Positions 1-11,548 of a stretch of DNA of 64,000 nucleotides are shown here, piece by piece. The DNA is taken from the NCBI RefSeq assembly GCF_020283565.1, contig NC_060065.1:44814409-44878408 (forward strand). The letters are read 5' to 3'. This DNA comes from Trifolium pratense (Eukaryota > Streptophyta > Magnoliopsida > Fabales > Fabaceae). Each line of letters opens with the position of its first letter. Within the stretch, counting starts at the first letter, position 1. Under the pieces are notes generated by a model. That model was given only the letters and a program-made list of their open reading frames with translations. It was not told the DNA's origin and searched no databases. A program made the position numbers and the translations under genes.

Positions 1-30
1 AGTTCTTCATCTCAAATTATTTCTTTAAGC

Positions 31-110
31 AATCTATAGCTTTTGGAAGATCTTCAGGAATTCCAATTAATGACATGTTGCGAAAGTATAATGAAGGTTT
101 ACTCAGCAGA
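31..110 (+). CDS. possible exon at the window edge
   Basis: A short open stretch follows an acceptor-like pyrimidine tract ending in AAG at about position 30. It reads SIAFGRSSGIPINDMLRK and continues a little further before a possible donor (GTTTGT, about 111) or a stop a few codons later. Its composition looks protein-like and unlike the surrounding AT-rich DNA. I do not recognise the family. It could be the 3' part of a gene lying left of the window, or chance. Confidence 0.25.
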
Positions 111-257
111 GGTTTGTGATTTTAGATACTTTAAAGTTTGTTTGTTTTCATTTTGCGAATTGTGTGAGTGCTTTGTGATTGATTTTGTTTGTTTTGAGGT
201 AAGTTGATTGTGAAGCTATGTCCTGTTTGTTATTAGCATAAGTGCTTAAACTATAGG

Positions 258-606
258 CCTGTTTGGATAAAGACGCATTTACAGTTTATTGCACAAATGT
301 TTATCATGATAGGCACTTATGCATAGGCTTACATAAGTTCTGCAACTTATTATCATAAGTTCTCCAATATAACTTATGTATAGGCTTAGATAAGCTATTT
401 TTATAGCAAAAGATAAAATAAAGATAAATTATTTTTATATATGCTATGAACTGTTTTCATAAGTTATATTGGAGAACTTATGAAAATAAGTTGAAAAATA
501 CTTATAAAATTTGTTGTAAGTTGTTTTCATAAGTTCCCCCAAATAGTCTCACAAAACTTATGATAGTATTAGTAGATAAGCTCAGATAAGCCAATCCAAA
601 TAGGCA
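258..606. mobile_element. MITE-like element with imperfect terminal inverted repeats
   Basis: The ends GCCTGTTTGGAT and ATCCAAATAGGC are near inverse complements. The interior is built from CATAAGTT-type repeats and contains a perfect 25-bp inverted repeat (354-378 against 458-482). No coding capacity is seen. The GCCTGTTTGG ends resemble Tourist-type elements, but I could not confirm a target duplication. Confidence 0.45.
354..482. repeat. 25-bp perfect inverted repeat
   Basis: Positions 354-378 and 458-482 are exact reverse complements, separated by 79 bases. RNA read through here could fold into a stable hairpin. It lies inside the MITE-like element at 258-606. Confidence 0.8.
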
Positions 607-2600
607 CTTTCTATAAGCTATAAGCTGTTTTCATAAACTATATTGGATAGCTTATGTTATAAGTTTTTTTCCATAAGATCTGCTAAGTAGTCTCACAAGT
701 GTTTTTTGCCAATAATGAAAACAAGCTCTAAATAGTACTGATTTCTCCTTGAAATAGATTTAGATTCAGGTTTTATTTTTTTGGTAAACTTTAGTAGAAT
801 ATGATTATAAGATTAGGTTATTATTATTGGAACAGATTTAATGTTGTTGATTTGTTATGATCATTTGATAAGTGTTCTACTGTTCTGTATTTTTTTGTTC
901 ATTTCATTGCTCTAAATTCATACGAGGATTGACGAATAGCATGTAACTAGCAATCATTGGGGAATCGGGGTTTTGAGTTTTTACTGTAAGAACAATCATT
1001 GTTAAGTTTTGCTTCCTAGCAAGTTGTTGCAAATGCAGAGAAGTTGTAATTGTGAATGTGATTTCATATTTTAGTATTTTCTTGGTACTGCGACCCTTAA
1101 AGCTCGGATTCTATTGAGGTTCTTGAACTAGATGATGACATTCTATTGTTGGCATTCCCAAGTTTCAGTTATAAGAAATCATATGTAGTTACTTTGTTCT
1201 CAGAACTGATGGATATTTAGTTTAAGAAGCTGTTTTGGGTTTATAAGAAATCATATGTAGTTACATTTCTATTTAGTTTATGAGTACTATTTTGTGTATT
1301 ATTAAATATAAAAATTGACATGCTTGGTTAATCATTTAATGTGATATGAAATAGATTGAAGATTGAAGAAGCTGTTATATCCTTTCCTTGGTTTCTTCTT
1401 TTCAAAACGGGTTTGTTATCATGGTGGGTGAGTATGTTAGAATTTTAGTGAATCGTGGTGATTAGAGCTTTTAAAATTGGGTCGGGTTAATGGTCCGATT
1501 TATTAGTCCATGGGCTTTGACGGATTGGGCCTCAAAAAATTTAGCCAAAATGCAACCAGATTTTTTTGGCCTAAGTCCATGTGGCCAATGTGAAAAATGG
1601 GTTGGGCGCTAGCCATTAGGCTTCGGCCGGCCCATCATTAAAAATATAATGAAATGCGTAAGTTTAATAAAAAATGTTATATTTACCTAAAACTTTTTAA
1701 AATAATTAAGTTTATAATTTATTAATTTGATTTAATTTTTTTTATAGAAATCAAATTAGAGTTTAATTGATATTTAGTGTTGATAAAAATTATTTACACT
1801 TTTACATACAATTATATCTCAATAAAATTGATAATCATGAGGAACTAATATATTAAAGTGACATACTTTTTTTTAATAAATGTAAAAAATACAATGAAAT
1901 GGAGACTATAAAAATCAAACTAATCCCACTTAAAAGTTAACAAAAGAACCAAATTCTAAAGGGCAAAAATAAATAAATTTTGGGGGCCTGAAAGAGATAT
2001 AGGATTCGCTGAAAAATATAAATATTGGACACAGAATAAACAGGATAAATATTTAAGATATTGAACAAACTTTGTGTTGTACAATATTTTGTGGACAAAA
2101 GATTATTTTGGTATTTTAAACAAATTGTGTAGAAGACAAAAAGTTGTCTCGTGGTTTTGTGAGGACAAAAATTTCAGTTTTTGTTTTGTCTCTTGGCCCT
2201 CAGTTTGTCCAGTACCAGAAACAGTTTAAAATAAAAAATAGTACAACAGATATTATTCTGTCCAATTCTTTATTTTTTAGCATATCAAACACACCCATCG
2301 AAAATAAAGAGAAATTTCCTATATTTGAAAGCCAGTTGGTTTGGGGGAAGAATAGTGTAAAAAAAATTCATATTTGTCAGTATTCCTATTTTCTATTTAT
2401 CATATATAGTTGGGTTTTTTTTTTTGAAACATATATAGTTGGAGTTTAAAAAGTAGAAAAATTGCTTAGTAAAGTGGTTAAAAGAATGTATAGCCAATAT
2501 TTTTGCTTTGCTTAGAAATATAGGAAATATAGAAAAAGAAGTATGTGGGCCAAAATTGCCCTGATAAAGTGCTTAATCAAAATTCATATAGATTTGACAC
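607..2600. other. no gene seen
   Basis: AT-rich noncoding DNA. A GC-richer patch at about 1465-1640, with GGGCC and GGCCGGCCC words, recalls the interior of the hAT-like elements elsewhere in the window (for example 18701-19629), but its ends cannot be defined. Open frames here are short, low-complexity and not convincing. Confidence 0.5.
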
Positions 2601-2635
2601 TAGATCTACCAAGTACATATATTTTTATGATTTGG

Positions 2636-2800
2636 CATGTCGCAGTACCCGACACTTGTATGACACTCATATGACACGTGTCGGATAGTTTATATTGGTG
2701 TCTAAAAAAACTCAATTTTTCCTTTACTTGGACACTCTTTTGATCGGTGTCCGACACCTGTAAAACACTCGTACCACACTTGTCGGACAAATGTCCCAAA
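2636..2800. repeat. two diverged units with GTCGGACA-type ends
   Basis: Two roughly 37-bp units (about 2648-2686 and 2749-2789) share the pattern CCGACAC..TGTA..ACACTC..CAC.TGTCGG. Each has inverted GACAC/GTGTC ends. They look like a fragment of a dispersed repeat. Function unknown. Confidence 0.35.
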
Positions 2801-2849
2801 AAAATTGTTTTTTCTTTGCTTATACTTTGATTAGGCACATATAGACATA

Positions 2850-4729
2850 TCTACAAGTGTTAAAGATGCGTCGAAACAACAACATTGATCAATGAGAGAT
2901 TGAATACATTACATTTTGATTACACTTTTTTTAATTTTTTCAACACTTTTTTCAATAAATAACTTCCTCGACTTAAATTTATCATATCTTGTTCTTATGG
3001 CTCATATCTCAAAATATAACAAATTTCATTGTATGGTATCAAATAAAAGATCTTTTAAAAAATAAAAATAAAAATAAAAGACCTTTTAAATGTTGAACCA
3101 CAGAAAAAGACCTTTTGAATACGATAAGAAAAAAACATGCAAAAATAGAAGTGGGACTTTCTTGTCTAAAAGACCTTTTAAATGATTGTCAATGGAAGCA
3201 ATTAATCACTTACTATGATCTTTTTCCCTCTTTCAATTTGATAACTTGTGCTTTCATTTGATGATGTGTATCAACTTTTAAGTGACACCGTGGTCCACAT
3301 TAGCAATGCGATAGTAGCACGATATTAGACCATTTTTCATCAGATTTTAAATATTTTCGATATCAACTGCGATTCGGAGGGAGCTGAAACCATTTATCAA
3401 AACTGACATCCGAATCAAATTAAAAGGTTAAGTGGACCAAGGCTATTGATGAGGTGAGTTTGATATGGAAGTTAGGATCCGGTCTATGAGGAGGATGCTA
3501 TGTTATGACTACAGATGATAAGTGATATATATATATATATAGTCAGAATCAAATGACACCAAATAGTTTGACACTAAATGTTACACCTCTCAATAACGTT
3601 TTTAACCGATAAATTTTTTATAAAATCCACCGTTGGATTGAAAGTTTATATCATATAGACAAATCCAAAATCCATTGATATGTTATTGAGATACATCAAA
3701 ATTAACGGTTTGAGTATTTTTTTTTATATGCCGTTAATCTTTATGTGTCGCAATAGCATATCAAATGATTTTGTATTTGTCTGAAATTTTACACAAAAAA
3801 TTTATAAGATATAAACTTTCAATTTTACACAAATGATCTATATGATCAAATGATTTTGGATTTGTCTGGAATCTTATTATATTGGATAAAGTGCTAACTT
3901 GATTAAAAATGTTTTGTTATGAACTCATACATGTTGTTTTCTAGATGTTTCTGATTAGTTTGTTGTCTGATAAGGTAATATAATTTTCTCATGCAATTTC
4001 TGGTTATAAGCAAAAGATGAAATGAAATTCTTTCTCATTTGTCCTTTGTTTATTGAAACAATTTTTAGATTAGATGGGTATAATAAGCTTAGAAGGCGCT
4101 GGAACTGTAGTCAGGTGGTTGAAGGTATGCGCATAATTTGTTAGCAAAATCGTATAATTTTCTGAGATAGCATTGACTCCCAAATTGCTTTGTGTATGTT
4201 TCCTGGAGTGTTTTCTGATATTTTGGTTTCATAAAGTGTAATAGTATATCTTGATCTTTGATATGAACTAAACTATACATGAATAGAAGTCGATCACTCT
4301 TAACACAACTTATTTGACATAATCTAATAAAGATTAACGCATATTGCAGACCCGAGTCTTGTATGAATATGATGACATTGTAAATTTTACTTTATGTAAG
4401 TTTTGAATGTTCTAAGTCCAATTGAGTGTGTATTTTTTGTTGGATGCTCACAGATCCAATTGAATGGATTAAATCAAGGAATTTTAGTAGTGAGTACTTG
4501 AGGATGGTACATTTTAATTTTAGCTTAATTAAGTTTGTTCAATACTCAGTAATTATTACTTTAAAATTGCTTTCTAGGTTTTTTTCTCATTTTATTCACG
4601 TACTTAATTCTTTACAATATTATTTAATCAGTTTTGATTAGGAAGGTTTTTTGTAATTATATAAAATAAATAAAAAAAAAGTTGAAAAGCTTGGATATTA
4701 CTGCGAAATTGCTAGGATATTTAGTTAGA
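2850..4729. other. no gene seen
   Basis: Noncoding AT-rich DNA with a short (AT)n at about 3526-3541. At 3540-3870 a repetitive patch repeats phrases such as AAATGATTTTG and TATAAACTTTCAAT at a spacing of roughly 70-80 bases, suggesting an old degraded element. No domain-like translation was found. Confidence 0.5.
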
Positions 4730-4734
4730 GATTT

Positions 4735-5810
4735 TGAAATTCTGGCAGGCTGGTGACAAATGTTGAGTCTGAGGATCCAGCATCATACCAACACATAACA
4801 CAATAGACAAGTTAAAATAAAATAGAAGATGTTCTACACGATGCTCCAACACCTGTCAGGAGCGTTAGTATACTGATGTTGAGACAGATGTTAAAGCATC
4901 TCGTACCAGTACAGACAAGTTAATAATAAAGTGCAGAACGTAAATAACACATGTTATTTGTTAATCCAGTTCGGTGCAACGTCACCTAATCTAGGGGATA
5001 CCAATCCAGGAAGGAAATCCACTATAATAGTTCCAGTTCAAAGCCTTCAATAAACGCCCTGTTTATGACTTATCACCTAGACACTACCCGTACTAATTTC
5101 TACCTAGGAATTCCTAGTTATGAGAACCTCTGCTCACTTCACCTCAATCAACACAACATGTGTTTACAATCGATAACAATATGCAAGGAGTCACACTCCC
5201 ATAAAACTAATACCTAACCAACACCCTTGACTAAGTTCACAATTTGGAGTTGCTTACAAGCTTCCTCCAAGTACAATACTCAAATCATTACCTATAGTCA
5301 CCATCTCACAACCCGAGTGGTTCACTTACACAAACTCTCATAGAGAGTGGCTACAAGACACGAAACCCTAAAGACTACATCTTTGATGAACGTTTATGAT
5401 TTGGTTTCTGTGTGTTGAAATTAGGTTTTCCTCCTTTCTTTATATAGTATGAGCTTAGCACGACTAGGTCTTGAATTTGGACTTCAAATCACAGCTGGTC
5501 CAAAAGTTCCAGCAAGAATATTCTTGAATCAAATATTTTGTTTCCTAAAATAGTTGATTTGTTTTAGAAACAAAACTAGGTCATGGCCGCCTTCTAGAAC
5601 ATCAGGAAAGGTGCTACTTGGCGCACAAGTAAAAATGCGTGGATTAATTCTTCAATCAAATCTTTCAGAGATTTCACGCGAAAATAGACCTTTCAAGAAA
5701 CGCGAAAACAGAGCACACTGGATGTCGTATCCAATGTTGGAGCATCTGGTCCAACATCTTGCTAGAACATTGTTTTAACAAAATGAAGCCAACATATAAA
5801 AACCCCAACA
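4735..5810 (-). mobile_element. solo LTR, probably Copia type
   Basis: The unit begins TGAAATTCTGG and ends AACCCCAACA on the + strand, so it reads TGTTGGGG...TTTCA on the minus strand, the usual LTR 5'-TG..CA-3'. It is flanked by a perfect 5-bp duplication GATTT (4730-4734 and 5811-5815). No coding sequence, primer site or second LTR is attached, which fits recombination between two LTRs leaving one. Near each end the words GATGCTCCAACA (about 4839) and TGTTGGAGCATC (about 5734) form an inverted repeat. It appears to sit inside an older CACTA-type end (see 5880-6097). Confidence 0.65.
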
Positions 5811-5879
5811 GATTTATTGTGAAATCATTGTGACAATATTCTAGCGATTTAGTTAGGAAACACAAATTTTTGAACATTA

Positions 5880-6097
5880 TTTAACTAGGTATTAATTGGG
5901 AACTAGCTAGGGTATTCTTTATATTAGTTGCAAATTAGCTAGAAAATTTTTTGATAGGTGATTTGCCACCCAATCCAAGCTACGACCTATACGACAGCTA
6001 ATTCACAACAAATCGGTAGCTAACTCTGCTTTACTAGAGATTAGCTACGAATTAGCTACAAATGCCGTAGTAGCAAATCCCATTTTTTCTTGTAGTG
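5880..6097. mobile_element. CACTA-type transposon terminus
   Basis: The stretch ends TTTTTCTTGTAGTG, which is CACTACAAGAAAAA read inward on the minus strand, the hallmark end of En/Spm (CACTA) elements. The adjacent 200 bases carry repeated AGCTACGAATTAGCTAC-like subterminal words. Similar words (ATTTAGTTAGAGATT) left of the solo LTR suggest that the LTR interrupted this element. The other terminus and a transposase were not found. Confidence 0.6.
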
Positions 6098-6817
6098 AGA
6101 AAACGATATAATACAAAAAAGAGTGTGATAAATAATACTATTTTTTAGAGATCAAATACATATATACTTGAATAAGTAAAATCACTAATACAGTGACATG
6201 GTAAGTTTCTGTTTCCCAAGGCACACAATTCATAAACCCTAATTCCTTTTCCACCTTTTTCTTCTTCATCCATTAGAGAGTAAAGATTTAGGGTTAATGT
6301 TAATACAAAATCATCCATCTTGATCGTTTTTTATTTTTGATTTATTTAAATAAGAAATTTTCACATATTTGTAGGTTTCATTTGAATTATCTTTTTCTTG
6401 ATTTCTTCGTCCGATGTTGTTACTCCCATCGTATGGAGTTGTTTGTTTTGATTTCTCGTCTTAGTACGATATTTGTTTTGTTCAAATTTGCATACTTGCT
6501 TCGATCAAAATTCGGTGCAAGTTTAATGACTTTAGCATATTTAACGTTGCAGATTCGGAGATAAGACTGACTATTCAGGACATTTCAATTTTGTCGCATC
6601 AATTGTAGTATTTGTCATTAGGTCGTTTTATGCTATTAACTCGAATGCTCTGAGCTTGTTCGCAGATTAATCTTTTTAAGTTTTTAGCAAATTTGAATAT
6701 GTAATGATTTCGATTGATATACTTTATAAATTTTTTTATTTTTTTATTTTTGGTAGAGTATACTTTATAAATTTAATAATAAGAAAGATTGTTTTTTAAG
6801 TAAAAAAATAAATAAAT
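6098..6817. other. no gene seen; leader-like patch
   Basis: At 6230-6300 there is an AAACCCTAATTCC word and a CTTCTTC-rich run ending in TTAGGGTTAATG, typical of plant 5' leaders. No coding exon follows in any frame that I can recognise. It may be the promoter and leader of a lost gene. Confidence 0.35.
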
Positions 6818-7080
6818 AAGACAGTGACATAGTAACCATTATTTGGCTGTTACAATATGGAACATTTTTTTTTTTTAATGACAAGAGCTTATATACATGG
6901 AGCTTATCATCCAGTCTTATATTAATCAATTATTAATGGTCCAATATGTTAGCTACATAGATCTCCTTTTAGACTCCACTCTCTATCATGATAGATTCAC
7001 CAGCTTTTTTTATAATTTTCTTCTAGGAATTTTCCTTTTATCGTGTTCCCCAATCTTATTCTTGATAACGCCATGTTTTG
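6818..7080. repeat. duplicated block A (partner at 17629-17866)
   Basis: The order of shared words GACATAGTAAC, TTTGGCTGT, ATTAATGGTCC, CTTCTAGGA and ATTGATAACGC matches the block at 17629-17866, with substitutions and small indels. Both blocks lie to the left of an EF-hand gene (9913 and 32863), so they probably belong to the same segmental duplication. Confidence 0.6.
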
Positions 7081-7504
7081 ACTAGACCACATATTAAATG
7101 CTGCGAAATATATTCAAATTAATTTATTCTTGCTTGTTTCGAAAGATATTATACATGTCGACATCAAAAAAAGAAAATACTGTACATGTGTGATTTTTAG
7201 AAGCCACAGATCGACTTCTCACAAGAATTAGTACTCCAGTCTAACAAGATTAGTGGGGCCAGTCTAACACATTATGAGATTCAAACACATTTAGTTTGAG
7301 TTATTTATTTATTTTTTAAATTTATTAAAGTATTATATTTATGTTCCCGTAAACTTAATTTAATTGATTGTGACATTGTATTTTTATATGTAAAAGTCGG
7401 AGATCGACCTCCGAACACTCCATTTATTAATTTTAAAGGCTAAAAATTTTAGCCACTAAAAATATTACTATTTTATATTTAAATTTTATGTTAAACACGT
7501 TTAA

Positions 7505-7506
<2 letters not shown>

Positions 7507-7583
<77 letters not shown>
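7507..7583. repeat. (AT)n microsatellite
   Basis: About 77 bases of uninterrupted AT dinucleotide. The open frame it creates (poly Tyr-Ile) is meaningless. Confidence 0.97.
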
Positions 7584-7586
<3 letters not shown>

Positions 7587-7640
7587 GTTTATTAAATGGA
7601 TTTTTTTCTTTTATTAAATGAATGTTAAAAAAAAAAACTA

Positions 7641-7897
7641 CTCCCTCTGTCCCAATTTGATCGACACAGTTGATCGTTTCACGCATGTCGATGCATAACT
7701 TTGACGATTAATAGTTTTAATTTTATAATAGTAAAAATTATAAAAATTTGATATTTAAAATACTCATCAAGACAAATCAAACAACATCTTATATGCTAAT
7801 ATTTATTTTTGTTTATTAGTAAAAAAATAAGGTCAAAGTAACATGTGTGAATAGTGCACGACAGTCAACTGTGTCAATCAAATTGGGACGGAGGGAG
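7641..7897. mobile_element. Stowaway-type MITE
   Basis: The termini CTCCCTCTGTCCCAATTT and AAATTGGGACGGAGGGAG are near-perfect inverted repeats, flanked on both sides by TA (7639-7640 and 7898-7899). Terminal sequence, TA duplication and 257-bp length fit Tc1/mariner-derived Stowaway elements. No coding capacity. A diverged relative is at 34206-34423. Confidence 0.88.
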
Positions 7898-8268
7898 TAT
7901 TTATTAAATGAATGCAATTGATTTTGCTTAATATTTATTTTTTAATGGATAACAAGTTCAATATTTATTTGATCATTGTTGAAGTAAAATTAATTTTACA
8001 TGAGATTTTGTTAATTTTAGCTTTAATGCTAGTAAATTAGAAGCCTTTTGTTGTACCAAAAAATAAATAGAACTCTTCTAAAAATGACACATTTTTAGAG
8101 ACCTATCACGATTGATTATCTTGATGATTTTAATGTTGAGCCTATCCTGAAACTAGGAATATAATAAAGGCTATACAATTCCATTAGATAAAAAATTCTT
8201 CTCCACCTAAAATTCCACACCCACACATTAAAGGAACTATAATAACATGTGCAATATATGCACATGTT

Positions 8269-8324
8269 AACCTTCTCCTAAGCAGCTTATCAAAAAAAAA
8301 AAAAAAAAAACCTTCTCCTAAGCA
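8269..8324 (+). mobile_element. micro-retroinsertion: 7-nt stub plus poly(A), 16-bp TSD
   Basis: The 16-base word AACCTTCTCCTAAGCA occurs at 8269-8284 and again at 8309-8324. Between them is only GCTTATC followed by about 17 A residues (8285-8308). Long direct repeats around a poly(A) tail are the mark of target-primed reverse transcription, here apparently aborted almost at once. GCTTAT is also how the LINE copies in this window enter their poly(A) tails. Confidence 0.7.
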
Positions 8325-8370
8325 ATATTGGAGATGATAACTATTCATGGAAATACAATTGTTAGTATTC

Positions 8371-8640
8371 CCTCCGTCCTATATTATAAGTAAAAAAATT
8401 TATTTTTATTAAGAAAAGTGAAATATAATAATTTGAAATATGATTTATTGTGTTTTTTTTGAAATAAATTTCATGAGAAGATGTAAAATGAATTTTTATT
8501 GGCTATTGAATATGAGAAAAAAAGAGAGATAATAAATTAAAACAATTTACAATAAATTTCATGAGCACAAGTAAAACAAATCTTAAAAATAATTAATAAA
8601 AATTAGTTATTTTTTGCTTAGAAATTAAGACAGAAAAATT
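8371..8640. mobile_element. degraded Stowaway-like MITE
   Basis: The left end CCTCCGTCCTATATTATAAG is a common MITE terminus. The right side (about 8610-8640) carries a decayed inverse version. Noncoding and AT-rich inside. Confidence 0.4.
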
Positions 8641-8659
8641 ATTATTTTTTACTTATTCC

Positions 8660-9912
8660 ATTATTTTTACCTCGAAACATTTTTCACATGACTTGATGAT
8701 CCAATATGACTCAAGTTTTAGATACTACAAATAGAAAACTTAAATACTACTATTGAAGACTCAAGTTGCTACACATTTCTCCCACTTTAACTTTTCTTTT
8801 TTAGTGATTCTAAAGTTAACTTTTTTCTCTTTGGGAGTATTCTAAGTGATAGATTCCTTAATACTCTTCAACTTGAAAGTACTCGAGAAAGAAAATAATG
8901 TACTGTTAAGTGACAATGTAGAGTACATGGGGACAACTCTTGATTGTGATCAAGAATTAATGTGATCTTTAGTTTCTTCTTTCGATTTTTTTATTACTTT
9001 TTTACATACTTAATTGCCATTCGTTATTTTTCTTAAATGATAAATATAATATAATATACGAAGAAAAATATCATAATACAAATAAATAACAAAACTACAC
9101 ATAACCGGAAAACTACCACATATATAAAATCAAAGGTAAAAATTATATTGCTAGAAAATCAAACACACAATAAACTACACCGACAAGAAAAAACAAAACA
9201 AGATTTAATTTGAGCCCGAATATTTTTAGAACTTTTTAAGCCGGCCAAATAAAGGCCGTGGCCCATAGAGATGACCCATTTATTAGGGTCGAGTAGCCCG
9301 TTTTGATAGTTCTATATCAAAAACATTAGTTAGCATTTTGCTTAAAAGGAAAATTATAACCACGGATACATTTGAAACGTAAATAGAAAGTTAAAAAGAC
9401 ATATTTTTGGAGCATATTAAATTACAAAGACTAATCAACAAGAGTTACAATAATACATCCGAAAGTACAACTCAATGGATATAGTTACAAGAATACGTAC
9501 TACTATGCGGTGGTTCGAGTTTACTTGAGATTTCATATTTTTTCACATTTGAAATGTGAGTTTAATCATTAGACTATTAAAAAAGAGTTACAATAATACT
9601 AGCAAGTAATAAACTTGTAATAGTAACTTTCGATTCTCTTAAAAGATACCATGCTATAAAATTACTTCTTAAATTAAGAGAAATAGAGCCAATGATTTAA
9701 TATTTAGAAGTAGAAAAAGGTTTTACACTGTCGATAAATTATAATCAATCTTGTGAAATTTAAGTAGTTACGATTAAAGAAAAAAGTTTTAATTGATATT
9801 TGACGATTATAATTATTTGACAGTGTAAAAGATTTTTAGACCGACAATGTATATGAATTAAATCTTAGACAAAAATTAGCCATGAGAAGGAGAGTTAGAT
9901 AGAAGAGCTGCA
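8660..9912. other. no gene seen; downstream flank of EF-hand gene 1
   Basis: Noncoding. From about 9340 onward, scattered words (for example GGAAAATTATAA, AAGAGAAATAGAG and TGATTTAAT) match the corresponding flank of the second EF-hand gene (about 32335-32862) in the same order, marking a shared duplication. At 9722-9832 a small MITE-like unit has TTTTACACTGTC and GACAGTGTAAAA ends. Confidence 0.45.
9722..9832. mobile_element. short MITE-like inverted repeat
   Basis: The ends TTTTACACTGTCGA and TTGACAGTGTAAAA are inverse complements apart from one central base and enclose about 85 AT-rich bases. It lies just downstream of EF-hand gene 1. A reduced trace (CAGTGTAAAAAA) lies beside gene 2. Confidence 0.5.
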
Positions 9913-10260
9913 TCACATTGACATGGAATCCACACCTTGATGAGTACTAGTGCAAATTTTAGGTCCACCCATTAAACATGGACTCAACCTAAACATGAGA
10001 ATGCAAAACTCCATTTGATTTAAAGCACCATCTCCATCCAAATCACCTTCCATTAGCATGCAAACTAGCTCATCATCCCTAACCTCCAAACCAAGCATGG
10101 AACAATTCATCTTCAAGCTCTCAAATGTTATAAGACCTTTGTTCACATCCATAAGCAAACGAAAGCCGTTGCAAAGTTCATTTATAAACCCTTCTGCTCC
10201 AAAACGTGCAATCATGGATGGAAAGTAATCCTCAAAATCCATACCAAAATTTAATTCCAT
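9913..10260 (-). CDS. single-EF-hand calcium-binding protein, PBP1/KIC-like (copy 1)
   Basis: Intronless 115-residue reading frame. Residues 73-84, DLDGDGALNQME, form a canonical EF-hand loop with Asp at 1, 3 and 5, Asn at 9 and Glu at 12. An earlier degenerate hand lies around residues 38-49 (DVNKGLITFESL), where the final Glu is missing. The flanking signatures ELCNGFRLLMD and FCILMFRLSP are characteristic of the plant PBP1/KIC group, small Ca2+ sensors that bind partners such as the PINOID kinase or a kinesin. The role is inferred from family. Length is close to the family norm, though the tail after RLSP is unusual. A TATATAATGAG box sits about 100 bases upstream of the ATG on the minus strand. 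The close paralogue is at 32863-33213. Confidence 0.85.
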   Translation of the reverse strand: MELNFGMDFEDYFPSMIARFGAEGFINELCNGFRLLMDVNKGLITFESLKMNCSMLGLEVRDDELVCMLMEGDLDGDGALNQMEFCILMFRLSPCLMGGPKICTSTHQGVDSMSM

Positions 10261-10360
10261 GTGGAAATTGTGGGTGAAACTTCAAGTAGAAGTTCCTAGT
10301 AACAATGTGAAAGTAGATATATTGGTAGCTTGTGCTAGAAGGGTGTGTTAAGTTGTGCTG

Positions 10361-10371
10361 CTCATTATATA
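10361..10371 (-). promoter_or_regulatory. TATA box of EF-hand gene 1
   Basis: The minus strand reads TATATAATGAG about 100 bases upstream of the start codon at 10260, a normal distance for a plant TATA box with a leader of about 70 bases. The leader between is conserved with the second copy (shared words ACTTCTACTTGAAGTTT and ACATTGTTAC on the minus strand). Confidence 0.55.
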
Positions 10372-10622
10372 GGATACAAAAAGAGAGGACTTTCTAAATT
10401 GAGTGAAACAATAGTACAAATTGGTTGTTGGAAATGTAAGGTTTCCTTCAAAATAAAGGAAATGTAGGGTCGTCCATATCTTTTTTGAAATGTAGGTTTC
10501 CTTTAAATCATTATGTAAATTAAATAATTCTCAACACACAGAGAAATAATTTTTGAAAAAAATGACTGGATCTAAAAATGACCGTCCTAATTAGCTAGCA
10601 TTAAAAAACAACATACTCGTAC

Positions 10623-10845
10623 AGCCTGTTTGAATTGACTTATTTTTGAGTTTATTTTAAACAATTTATACAAATAAATAAGTTTTTATGTATTATTATA
10701 AGTTTTTCTAGGTAGTTTATGAGAAAACAAATTATAAAAATACAATTTTTGTTAGTAAAAACTTATGAATCAATATAAAAATTTATGTATTTGCATAAAT
10801 TATTTTCATAGCTCAAAAATAAATCAAATTCAAACGGACTTTTAA
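10623..10845. mobile_element. MITE-like AT-rich inverted repeat
   Basis: The ends CCTGTTTGAATTGAC..TTATTTTTGAG and CTCAAAAATAAATCAAATTC are inverted. The interior is AT-rich with ATAAGTTTTTAT words. It resembles the unit at 258-606 in style. Noncoding. Confidence 0.45.
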
Positions 10846-11023
10846 TATTAGAAATTAACACGTACAATAAATTTCGAGATACCAAAGTTATTAACTATAG
10901 AGTGAATAACATCCACCAAAATTTAAGACACTTTCAAAGATTGGGTTTTCCTGTCCTAAGAGGTTTAGCGGCGCAGCTTGTTGTTCATCTACTTTTTGTT
11001 CATATGTAATTATTATAATTATA

Positions 11024-11105
<82 letters not shown>

Positions 11106-11548
11106 ACAATTTAACTGATGATAATAGCTCACGAATTGCTTCTAGTAGTACCATATAGCCTTACCTTCAAGTAATGATAATCTCTCATTATTCCAGCTTG
11201 TGCATATGCAAATCAACCTTCATTATCACGCATCGTCCCATACTTGTTGGACTACATGCAGTACCATGAAGTTTCGACATTGCATTTCAACCAACTATTT
11301 TGGGTACCAACATATTGTTGGTGGAATTGGATTCTTTAAACAAGTCAACATGGTTACCAAAAAAAGAAAATATTTTAAAGTAATAGTGTAATACTATCAT
11401 ATTGAGATATGATTAGATAGATTTTTAATTTTTTCCAAAGGACAATATTACAAATTTAATCCTTATTAAAGTTAATCTCCTTCCAAAGGCATCATGCATT
11501 CTTGCATAGAAGAGTTCAAAATCATTAATTTCTTTGGTGACACCGGCT
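10846..11548. other. no gene seen; contains (AT)n 11030-11103
   Basis: Noncoding. The AT dinucleotide tract at 11030-11103 is uninterrupted for about 74 bases. The rest shows no domain-like translation. Confidence 0.6.

Noticed and set aside
2144..2449. 101-codon open frame
   Set aside because: AT-rich, no homology that I can recognise, no leader or codon pattern. Treated as chance.
7501..7686. Open frame of repeated Tyr-Ile on the minus strand
   Set aside because: Translation of the (AT)n microsatellite plus a Stowaway end. The same applies to the open frames at 11932-12298 and 62604-62882.
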